Positions 55,366 to 64,000 of a stretch of DNA of 64,000 bases are shown here, piece by piece. A program made the position numbers and the translations under genes. Numbering within the stretch: position 1 is the stretch's first letter; each line of letters starts with the position of its first letter. The notes under the pieces are model-generated. The model saw only the letters and a program-made list of their open reading frames with translations. It did no database searches and was not told where the DNA came from. Location of the stretch: positions 153,382,473 through 153,446,472 of the forward strand of contig NC_134399.1 in NCBI RefSeq assembly GCF_050003625.1, given 5' to 3'. Source of the stretch: Haematobia irritans (Eukaryota > Arthropoda > Insecta > Diptera > Muscidae).

Positions 55366-55876
55366 CAAATTTCATCCGATTCAGTTTGAATTATATGTGT
55401 TGGGTTAGTATATGGACACTAACAACCGTGCAAAAATTAGTCCATATCAGTCCATAATTATATATATGGTCCCCATATAAACCGATCGCCAGATTTGACC
55501 ACCGGAGCCTCTTGGCTCCGGATTTCATCCGATTCTGTTGAAATTTGATACGTTGTGATAGGATATGGCCACTAATATCCAAATTTTTTTTCTACACCGG
55601 TCTATAGTTATATATAGCACCAAGATAAACCGAGCCCCAATCACGTAAAAATTGTTCATAATTGTATATAGCCCCCATATAAAGCGATCTCCATATTTCA
55701 CTTTTGACTATAATTACCGCTCAAAAGTTCATATCGGTTCGTAATTATTTATGGACTCCCCCCATATATACCGATCAAGAATTAAATGTTATACGTATTT
55801 AATCAGCCTTTTTTGTCTAATATGTACCCGGTATGAACTGACATACAATTTAGAGTACGATGTTAAGATGTTTTAA

Positions 55877-56389
55877 CCCTTTCACTACCGATGTCCACCT
55901 AGAAGGACATTCGAAAACGACACCAAACTCTATTTTCCCACTTAGTTTCGATTTATTTCTTGATGTTATTTTAAAGTAAAGACTTTAATCTAAATAAGCT
56001 ATAAATATTTTCCATATTGGTGAGCACTAAAATGAATTTTTATAAACTTCTTTAAAAATAAACAAAAAATACGAAATTTTGAATCCATTTTTCTACTGTA
56101 TGTCTTTAGTAAATGGACATTCATACAAAAACTATAGTTGATATTTGGGCTCTTTTTTGTATTTTTTTTTACACTTCGAAATAGGTTATAGACCAAACAG
56201 CCCTCATTTTTTTCAGGCCATTCAGTTACAATTCAAAAATCAAGTTTTCAGAACAAACTCATATAGCTCTTGAAGTAATTGAGGTCGGTTCTCAAAATGA
56301 CAATATTTGTTCTACATGATGTTAGTACTAGTAAACCCAGAAGAAAAATTAAAATTTTTAACATTAGGTTTATTTCGGTAGTGAAAGGG
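55877..56389. mobile_element. piggyBac-like MITE
   Basis: The ends are a perfect 15-bp inverted repeat, CCCTTTCACTACCGA at 55877 and its complement ending at 56389. TTAA precedes the left end (55873-55876); CTAT follows the right end, a degenerate counterpart. Removing the element restores HLE-2 sequence (GTTTTAA, then GATACCTTGCC). A subterminal hairpin ATGTCC/GGACAT follows the left end. Starting with CCC and targeting TTAA are piggyBac hallmarks. 513 bp, non-coding. Confidence 0.75.
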
Positions 56390-56528
56390 CTATGATACCT
56401 TGCCATTGGCAAGTATTACCACACCCCAAGTAATTCTATTGTGGATGACACTCTTTAGTATAAGTTTCTACGTAATCCGTGGTACATAAGGTCCGGCTTG
56501 GCCGAACTTATGGCCATATATACTTGTG

Positions 56529-56981
56529 TTTGCTAGGATGTTAAGAAGTTTGTAGAATATTGTTACCACAGCCCAAGTAATTCAATAGTGGAGGCTAATC
56601 TTTAGTAGGACCTTGTACGCAGTCTGGTGTGAAGGATACGGCAGATTCGGCTTGGCCGGCTTGGTACATTTCGTCACCAGCACCACTGTGCAACAAGAAA
56701 ACAAAGATGAACATATATCTTGTATCATCTCTTCTTAACTTGGTCATGGTCGCTTTTACATTGAGGCGATGACTGATTTGTGTGTTACGGGAGAGGGGTT
56801 GGGGGATATATTGTTGTGATATGGTGGTGTAGTGAGTGATATTGTTAATCCTTGTAGCATTTTGATGTTAACATACGATTCCACTTAAGTTTGTTTGCCA
56901 GAAAGCTTACCATTGCAAAAGCACATTCACATCGGAGAACAAGCAGACAGACAGACACTATCCGTGTACAATGATACCTCT
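56529..56981. other. HLE-like tail then unique DNA
   Basis: 56540-56670 repeats decayed HLE-2 3' words (CCCAAGTAATTCAATAGTGG, GGCTTGGCCGGC), an older copy of the same end. From 56680 it is unique. Confidence 0.45.
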
Positions 56982-57581
56982 ATGGGCAATGAGCTTAAGG
57001 GCTATTTGCTTATGGTCCATGAACTGTTTGGCCACCGTAACCACTCTACAAATTCCAAATGGGGATTAGAAGATGTTGGTTGTTGTATTGCAACCTATTC
57101 GGTTGTAGGTATTAAAGATTTGTCGTTGATCGTTAGTTTTTTTCTGGTTATAAGCCTAGAGCTTTTTGTTGGCTTTAGCGTTGTTGTTGATTTTAGATTT
57201 GTTTGTCAAAAGTTGGTGTTGTGGTTACGTTATTGTTCCGCTGTTATTTTAAACTTGAGAGACCATCGATTTGCACAAATGCAAACAGAAGCCAGCAGTG
57301 GTATAAACTATTCCAGCCTGTCTGGTAGTCACTCATCCGTTCAAATGGCCACCCATTTGATCATAAATGCTTTCCATACAGTTGGGTGCCAATTTAACAA
57401 AGAGGAAACGTTTTTTTTTTTTATGGTCTCTGTTATTCATACAAACGCATCGAAACCGAACAAACATTCATCCTTTGTATACCCACATGTGTGTGCTCAT
57501 ACCATTTTGTTTTTGGCCAACATTCCAGGCATTCGTTCAAGTATTTACTTAACATTACCACCACCGAAACCACAAAACTGA
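56982..57581 (+). CDS. Open frame of 199 codons, doubtful
   Basis: It is not recognised. It lies outside all repeats, which is why it is listed: an open frame from the first ATG at 56982 (or from a stop at 56886) to TGA. Around residues 48-70 it has a hydrophobic run (LIVSFFLVISLELFVGFSVV) that could span a membrane. The rest has mixed composition, poly-Phe from a T-run, and no domain or signal peptide. The codon pattern is not clearly coding. Two shorter frames overlap it. Chance is the leading explanation. Confidence 0.15.
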   Translation: MGNELKGYLLMVHELFGHRNHSTNSKWGLEDVGCCIATYSVVGIKDLSLIVSFFLVISLELFVGFSVVVDFRFVCQKLVLWLRYCSAVILNLRDHRFAQMQTEASSGINYSSLSGSHSSVQMATHLIINAFHTVGCQFNKEETFFFFMVSVIHTNASKPNKHSSFVYPHVCAHTILFLANIPGIRSSIYLTLPPPKPQN

Positions 57582-58762
57582 GATGGCTCATAATCAAACT
57601 AGCCAAAGGGCCAACATACAAAGGAAATCCATGGAAGTGTAATTCTAAGAGTGTAATTCTGGGAGTGTAATCTTAGTGTTGTGAGCGAAAACGTTTGTTC
57701 TTGGGCAAAAATCTTATCTATGGATTTACATGGAGATCAGGAAAATATTACGATCTATATTAAATATTGACCTAATATGAAAGATTTTGCAACCAAAAAT
57801 TTAGTTCTAAGGCTCATAATCTTTGCTTAAGACTGGTCTTCGTTACATTTACAATTCGAGTCTTTGAAATTTTCGTCGCTCCGTTAAAATCGAATGTCTC
57901 TGAAGTAATGATAATTTGACTGAGATACTTTGGAATTATATTGTAGAGCCACATCAAAAAGAGAATAGTTACAGACGTTAGGCGCTATGCAGAAGAGCGG
58001 TGGGCTCTTAATGGGGCCTGAATCTAAAGGTGACGCGATGATGACATAATTAGGCCAAGCTTGATCTTACGCGTCGATAGTCATTGATGGAAAGAAAAAT
58101 TGGAACATAGCACGTTTACAATGGGTCCAACAGACGTGTTGTCTGGAGATCACGTTACCCAGAGTCTTAGAGACAATACAGGACCTAGAGAAAATACTGG
58201 ACCTATAGAGGTTCAGACCAAAATCGAAGCCGCCATGGCTGCGATGATATTTAAGGTGTTGGGAGAATAGATGGAAACACGAAAAATGACGAACCATCAA
58301 AAGATAATGGGGGAGACAGTGGGTGTAAAAGTGAAAGTCTGAACAATCCATGACCGTATACTTGAGGCGGCCATAGCTGTCTAGTGTGACATTCTGATGC
58401 CAGTAAGATAGTTATGGAAAAGAGATTCCAGAAGGAAATATCTGCTTCATCGAAGGATCGAGGATTGGTGAGAGAATGGGCGTATATGTGGAGGGTCCAG
58501 ACATTGAGATCCAATTCCGAATACTGGACAAAATAACACGTGGCTACAAAACGTGAATATTTTAGCAGATGGTCTGAGGCCAATCTAACCATAAGGAATG
58601 CAAAAGCATGATCTAGGAATACTTGGAATTCTACAGGATCCAGAATAAGAAGACATCAAAAGGCAAGTGTAATAGATCACAGAAGGAAGTAAACTTAGAG
58701 GCAATGAATGAATGTGAACGGAAGGCACATAAAGTGATGTGAAACAATGCAACGGCCAGTAT
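57582..58762. other. Unique DNA including a GC-richer block; no gene recognised
   Basis: 57960-58745 is less AT-rich than its surroundings and resembles decayed coding sequence, but every frame has many stops. Minus frames of 94 and 113 codons at 58067 and 58251 carry no recognisable motif. It may be an old retroelement or pseudogene. Confidence 0.35.
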
Positions 58763-58763
58763 A

Positions 58764-60740
58764 CTCAAAAAAAATTTTACTTGGATCCAAAGATTTTGAC
58801 CTTCCCTTAAGGATTTTAGTATTGATTCCGATCCAAAGGTGCGGCTTTTTTTAAATAATGAACATTTTTAGCGACCTATGTGACTTTAAAGCTAAGATCT
58901 ATAAAATTAAAATTTGGATACATATCTCATTTATCGAGTTTGCATTCCCTTTTCGCGCTATATTAATACATATATGTATGTACCAAAAACTGCAGTTTAA
59001 AACTCCAAATTATAACAGACACTTCGAAGTAAAAAAAATTTTCCTTAATTCAAAAAAAAATTTAACCAAAAATGCTAAATCCTTAAAACAAGTCTTAACC
59101 TATAGTAGAAGCTATCGTAAATCTAAAGATTCAATATTTCAGTTAATTTAAGGACGATTTCTTTAAATTACAAATGCTTTTGTTTACTTAAAGAAAATTT
59201 TATTTTATTTTAAAGACATACGTCTTTAACGAAGAGACGCAAATTTCCAAGATTTGTGTCCTAAATTGAATGACAAAAATTTTTGAAACAAACTTTCTTT
59301 TAATTAAATTGTTATTATTTAAAAAACAAGTATATACACTAGTAAGTTCGGCCGGGCCGAATCTTAAATACACACCACCATGAATCAAATATAATACTTT
59401 CCTTTGAAAATTTCAGGTGGGTTTGATGACAGATATTTTCCCAAGCAGATCAGTACAACCAGTACGCTTCCCACAGATAAATGTAAAGATTTTATCTATG
59501 GAGACTAGATCAGATTCTGAATTTATAAGAACCATTTTTTGTTTGAGTTTTAGAGGAATCATAAACATCTCTTGTAACTGTGCAAAAAAATGATGAAATA
59601 ACGCCTTGATTTGAAATCTTAAATCTGAAGATTTTCATCCAAATTATTTAAATGATTACGAGAAGTAAAATCTGGAAATTTTACATTCAGTGTCAAGCAA
59701 TTTTCATGATCAGTGCACCTTCTATACCCTCAATAAGTGAAATTGGTCTATACGGAGGCCTTACCAAATTGAACGATATAACTAAATCATATACACTTTG
59801 TTATGGGTCTAAAAAGCCAGTATATTTTTAATTTGTGGCAAATCGGATAAAAACTACAATTTCTAGAAACCCTAGAAGTTAAATCGGGAGTTCGGTGTAA
59901 TGGGGGCTATACCAAAAACATGGAAGGATACACACAGTATTCAGCACATCTAATTGTAGTTCTAGAAACTAGACCCTAAATCGGAGGGCCGACCGATACA
60001 CAATATATTCCGCACACTCTTTATGGTCCTGGAATACCTCTACATTTCCAATTTCAGGCAAATTGGATAAAAACTACGAATTCTAGAAGCCCAAGAAGTA
60101 AAATCGGGAGATCGGTTTATATAGGGGCTATATCAAAACATGATCTGATAATCAACATTTTCGGCACATTTCTTTATTTTCCTAGAATACCTCTAGATTT
60201 CCGATTTGAGGGAAATTGGGTAAAAATTACGGATTCTAGAAGACAAAGAAGTAAAATCGGGAGACCGGTTTATATGGGGGCTATATGAAAACATGGACCG
60301 GTACTCACCATTTTCGACACACGTCTTTATGGTCCTAGAATACCTCTAGATTTCAAATTTCAGGTAAATTGGATTAAAACTACGGATTCTAGAAGCCCAA
60401 GAAGTAAAATCGGGTGATCGGTCTATATGGAGTTATGTCAAAACATGGACCGATACACTCAATTTTCGGCACACCAATTTGTGGTCTTAAATTACCTCTA
60501 GATTTTCAATTTCAGGCAAATCGGATAGAAAATACACTTTATAGGTGCCCAAGAAGCAAAATCGGGAAATCGGTCCATATGGGGGCTGGACCGATAGGCA
60601 TCATTTTTGGTAAACTTTTTGATGGTCCTAAAATACCTCCACCATTCTATTGTGGTGAGTATAAAAAATTTGCATTAATATTGCGTAACCTAGAATTAAG
60701 GGTGCATAGTCTTTGATATCACGCAAATATTTTTTCACCA
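58764..60740 (+). mobile_element. CACTC-type MITE split by HLE-3
   Basis: The left end CTCAAAAAAAATTTTACTTG lacks the first CA of the family. The body matches the copies at 42457 and 1-2466. HLE-3 is inserted at 59335-60667, after which TTTGATATCACGCAAATATT leads to the second end near 60740. Confidence 0.62.
59335..60667 (-). mobile_element. HLE-3 element, near full length
   Basis: The 3' end AACAAGTATATACACTAG is at 59335 with the hairpin TTCGGCCGGGCCGAA. The subterminal CACACCACCATGAATC follows. Six to seven units have AAATACCTCTAGATTT and GAAGTAAAATCGGGAGATCG. The 5' end, the complement of TATACTCACCACAATAG, is at about 60667. Non-coding. Confidence 0.78.
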
Positions 60741-60859
60741 CAGGACGACAAAACTACAAAACTCTACCAAAATTTGGAGAAAATTTTCCAAAAAAAAACT
60801 AACTTAATAGTATCAATTCCGTTAATCTTTCTGTCCAATAAGCTCCAATAAATATTTTA
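60741..60859. other. Short gap
   Basis: AT-rich, nothing recognised. Confidence 0.3.
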
Positions 60860-61836
60860 AACAAGTAAGGAAAGTCTAAAGTCGGGCGGGACCGACTATA
60901 TTATACCCTGCTCCATCTAAATTTTCGATACCATATCACATCCGTCAAATGAGTTGGGGCTATATATAAAGGTTTGTCCCAAATACATACATTTAAATAT
61001 CACTCGAACTGGACAGAATTTGATAGACTTCTACAAAATCTATAGACTCAAAATTTAAGCTATATCTAAATCTGAACCAATGTCAACCAAATTTGGCACG
61101 CATAGCTACAATGCTAATTCTACTCCCTGTGCAAAATTTCAACTAAATCGGACTAAAAAATTGGCCTCTGTGGTCATATGAGTGTAAATCGAGCGAAAGC
61201 TATATATGGGAGATATATCAAATTTGAACCGATTTCAACCAAATTTGGCACGCATAGGTACAATGCTAATTCTACTCTCTATGCAAAATTTCAACTAAAT
61301 CGGAGCTAAAAATTGGCCTCTGTGGGCAAATGAGTGTAAATCGGACGATAGCTATATATGGGAGCTATATCTAAATCTGAACCGATTTGGCTGATATTTT
61401 GCAAGTTTTTCGAGACCCATAAAATATTCGGATGTACGGAATTTGAGAAAGATCGGTTGATATACACGCCAATTATGACCAGATCGGTGAAAAATATATA
61501 TGGCAGCTATATCTAAATCTGAACCGATTTTCAATAGGGATCGTCTTTGAGCCGAAACAGGACCCTATACAAAATTTTAGGACAATCGGACTAAAACTGC
61601 GAGCTGTACTTTGCACACAAAAATACATCAACAGACAGACAGACAGACAGACGGACAGACAGACGGACAGACAGACGGACAGACAGACAGACGGACATCG
61701 CTAAATCGACTCAGAATTTAATTCTAAGCCGATCCGTATACTAAAAGGTTGGTCTATGATTACTCCTTCTTGGCGTTACATACAAATGCACAAACTTATT
61801 ATACCCTGTACCACAGTAGTGGTGAAGGGTATAAAA
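60860..61836 (-). mobile_element. HLE-1 element, full length
   Basis: The 3' end AACAAGTAAGGAAAGTC is at 60860 with the hairpin AGTCGGGCGGGACCGACT. There are four internal units of about 150 nt. The 5' end, the complement of TATACCCTTCACCACTACTG, is at 61836. A CAGA/CGGA tetranucleotide run lies near the 5' end. The copy aligns with 24726-25754. Confidence 0.78.
61632..61696 (+). repeat. CAGA/CGGA tetranucleotide repeat
   Basis: About 16 units of ACAG or ACGG inside HLE-1. Shorter versions (CCGTCCGTCCGTC and similar) occupy the same place in every HLE-1, -2 and -3 copy, next to the 5' region. Confidence 0.85.
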
Positions 61837-61844
61837 ATGTAAAA

Positions 61845-62070
61845 AAATCTTATTTTGCAAAATTTTATATCAATAGAAAAATTTATCAAAATTTTATTTC
61901 CACAGAAAATTTTGTCAAAATTTTATTCCCATAGAAAATGTTGTTAAAATTTTATTCCAATAGAAAATTTTGTCAAAATTTTATTTCTATAGAAAATTTC
62001 ATCAAAATTTTATTTCTATAGAAAATTTTGTCAAAATTTTATTTCTATAGAAAATTTTGTCAAAATGTGG
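61845..62070 (+). repeat. MS28 array
   Basis: Eight units in plus orientation directly after HLE-1. It continues after a 325-bp interruption at 62396. Confidence 0.8.
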
Positions 62071-62395
62071 CAGTGGTATAGGAAAAGAGATATGTTTGTT
62101 TCGAATTTATTTCGGCATAAGCCGACTATCGTACATAACCCTTTTGCGGAAGGTTCAAGTGTGGTTCTTTGTTGGGTTTAATGAACTGCCTGAATTTATT
62201 CTGATAATTGGTTGATAGTTTTGCTGCAAGTAGAGGATGCTTATGAGGAATGTGGTAATTCCGAAACGTTCGTCCATCCAACCATCTTGCAGTCTATAGG
62301 GCTTTGCCCAAATAAATTTGACAAACATTATTTTCCTCTGTTGGTTAAGCTACACTTGTAGTTTTAAGCTGCAATAAAAAGACAACAACAAAATT
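62071..62395. other. Unidentified insertion within an MS28 array
   Basis: It begins GTGGCAGTGGTATAGG and ends near GCAATAAAAAGACAACAACA, with array units on both sides. It could be a short retroposed sequence (AATAAA and an A-rich end) or an MS28 spacer. No frame or inverted ends are seen. Confidence 0.45.
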
Positions 62396-62690
62396 TTATT
62401 TCTATAGAAAATTTCATCAAAATTTTATTTCTATAGAAAATTTTGTCAAAATGTTATTTCCACAGAGAATTTTGTCTAAATTTTAATTCTATAGAAAATT
62501 TTGTCAGTATTATATTTCTATAAACAATTTTGTCAAAATTTTATTTCTATAGAAAATTTCATCAAAATTTTATTTCTATAGAAAATTTTGTCAGAGAATT
62601 TAGTCTAAATTTTAGTCCAAAAAAAAAAAAAATTTTCAGTATTATATTTCTATAAACAATTTTGTCAAAATTTAATTTTTTTTTTAAATT
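62396..62690 (+). repeat. MS28 array, second part
   Basis: About nine units. The phrase with TCAGTATTATATTTCTATAA occurs twice (about 62503 and 62635), showing a local duplication. Confidence 0.78.
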
Positions 62691-64000
62691 ATTGGTTGAA
62701 ATTTGAATTTTCAAATTTACATTTATATGTACATGAAATGTTATGATATACGATACGGTTGTCCAATTCCGATAAATAAAAGGCGACCCTCGTTAAACGA
62801 TTGGCCTTTCCTGGTGTCGTTAAAACTGCCCTTCTTTGTTGCGCTGTTGTTGTTTACATTAAACGATTCTTTTAAACGTTTCTACTCTGTTGTGTTTTTT
62901 TCTTTATTCTCCACATTGTTAGTGGTTTTGTTGGCGTTTGTTTTGCATGGCATATTCTTTAGTGTGGTATGGCTTAAATCCAAAATTCATTGGTTTCCAC
63001 TTGCAGCTTGGGAGCACTCACAAACATCCTAGAGCATTCTATAGAATTTTGTAATGGTCAAATTGAAAGAACGATGCATTTGTTCCGTGTTTGTTGGCCT
63101 CAGTTTATTATGGTCAAAATGCTTTCGTTTTGTTGGGATGTTCATTTTGCAAATATTTTATAAATTTCATATGGGTTTTTTATTCATAATGGTTTTGTGT
63201 ATTGCTTGTACATACTACCGCTTTATTCTTCATGTTCTCATGTAAAATGTTTATAATTAAGTACAAATTCTTTTATATTAATTATGTGGGAAAATATGCT
63301 ATATTTAATTGAAATATTTGGTTCTGTATAAATTTTTATTTGAAAAATTTACAAAAACATTAAAACGTTGGCAAATCAGTATAAGTAGCGTAAGCACTGC
63401 CATGTACACCCAAAGAAGGAATATGATCACCGCAATCATATTTCAAGGCCAATTTGTGTGTAATTTTTCATGTTCACCTAAAAGAACATTTTACTCTGGT
63501 AGGTTATCATATTCATTTTCTTGTTGTAAAATAAATCTACTACAAAACACTACGAACTCATGTGTGATACACTTGTGCCATTTCATCGGAAATTTTCCAC
63601 TTTTTTAAAGTGATAAATTTATATTAGATTTTACAATTTTATTTTTTAATAAGTAAATTTCTACTTCGTATCTCGTTAAATGATGCCTTGATATATAATC
63701 CAAATTGTGGATACAATAATATGTTTTCAAAACTCATTCCTTCCATGGCAGAGAGTATTTAAGATTCAACACAAAATAGAATTTCGATGCCGCTCACTCG
63801 TTTAAAACTCATATCAAATTAAAATTACTATTATGCATGCTAAAACTCTTAAATTTAATTTCTTTATTCCTACTCCAATTTTGAAAAGAACTTTAAGAAT
63901 ATTTCCATATTTTTTTTTCTGGCTCCAATTCATTTCCAAGGGATAACCTTAAATGGCATAAACCTATTTTCATATTTTTTTAATTTGGGGGAGATTGTCT
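62691..64000. other. Repeat-free right edge; no gene recognised
   Basis: There are T-rich frames of 109 and 63 codons at 62703-63245 with hydrophobic runs, but their composition simply follows the T-richness and no signal peptide plus mature domain is convincing. A CACCC-like MITE start TACACCCAAAGAAGG lies at 63408. No exon is supported. Confidence 0.4.

Larger units (their letters stand above)
54252..56528 (+). mobile_element. HLE-2 element, rearranged, with nested insertions
   Basis: About ten 153-nt units run from 54285 to 55790. A piece of the 5' region (GACTTGAAACTTGGCATAAG) appears out of order at 54848, so it is rearranged. The 3' part shows CCTTTTTTGTCTAATATG, the hairpin GGCTTGGCCGAAC, and TACTTGTG at 56528. 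A piggyBac-like MITE interrupts at 55877-56389. The 121-codon frame at 54972 is an artefact. Confidence 0.72.

Noticed and set aside
62703..63245. Hydrophobic frames suggesting a membrane protein
   Set aside because: The DNA is T-rich, so Phe, Leu and Val codons dominate. The first frame starts at TTG and there is no coherent topology or exon signal.

Overview
The window reads as gene-poor, AT-rich intergenic or large-intron DNA from a higher fly, most likely a calyptrate close to the house fly, stable fly and horn fly (Muscidae). The evidence is repeat content rather than genes: dense arrays of a 28-bp unit around the palindrome TTTCTATAGAAA, three families of elements that start at TATACCC and end in a GC-rich hairpin plus ACTTGTT, a SINE with a CCTAACC tail, and a mariner of the Himar/irritans type. 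Mariners move between species, so the host call rests on the combination. Species and chromosome cannot be read from this.

Family names used below. MS28 is an element with CACGGTTGCCAC-like ends that carries the 28-bp array; its unit strand is + when it reads TTTCTATAGAAAATTTTGTC. HLE-1, HLE-2 and HLE-3 are Helentron-like non-autonomous elements. I orient them 5' at TATACCC and 3' at the hairpin and ACTTGTT end. They have inverted subterminal motifs and about 150-nt internal tandem repeats. CACTC-, CACCC-, CACAG- and CACTGAA-type MITEs are short TA-flanked elements named by their ends. SINE-A is the CCTAACC-tailed SINE.

Layout. 1-2466 is a CACTC-type MITE split by a Helitron (443-2277). 3033-3632 is the best single-exon gene candidate, a small secreted Asn/Gln/Arg-rich protein. 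4.1-13.6 kb is a mirror-like pair of MS28 arrays and HLE-1 composites around a unique core, with a transposase gene split by the right-hand block. 15.7-28.3 kb is HLE-3, two HLE-2 copies, HLE-1, several MITEs, a hAT-like element with TATCGATA motifs, and SINEs. 30.3-41.3 kb has a long MS28 array, a dead DD37E transposon, an MS28 element with a clean 8-bp target duplication, and a dead Himar-like mariner inside HLE-3. 42.4-47.1 kb is HLE-2 copies among older Tc1/mariner relics. 47.4-47.9 kb holds two candidate minus-strand exons. 48.3-51.1 kb is SINE-A and a very recent 1021-bp tandem duplication of array DNA. 52.2-62.7 kb is again nested HLE elements, a piggyBac-like MITE, and a MITE carrying tRNA-like promoters. 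The last 1.3 kb shows no repeat.

No complete autonomous transposase, rRNA gene, functional tRNA gene, CRISPR or virus was found. Most long open frames are produced by the HLE and MS28 repeats. The content is mainly a record of nested insertion; the only plausible host coding pieces are at 3.0-3.6 kb and 47.5-47.9 kb.
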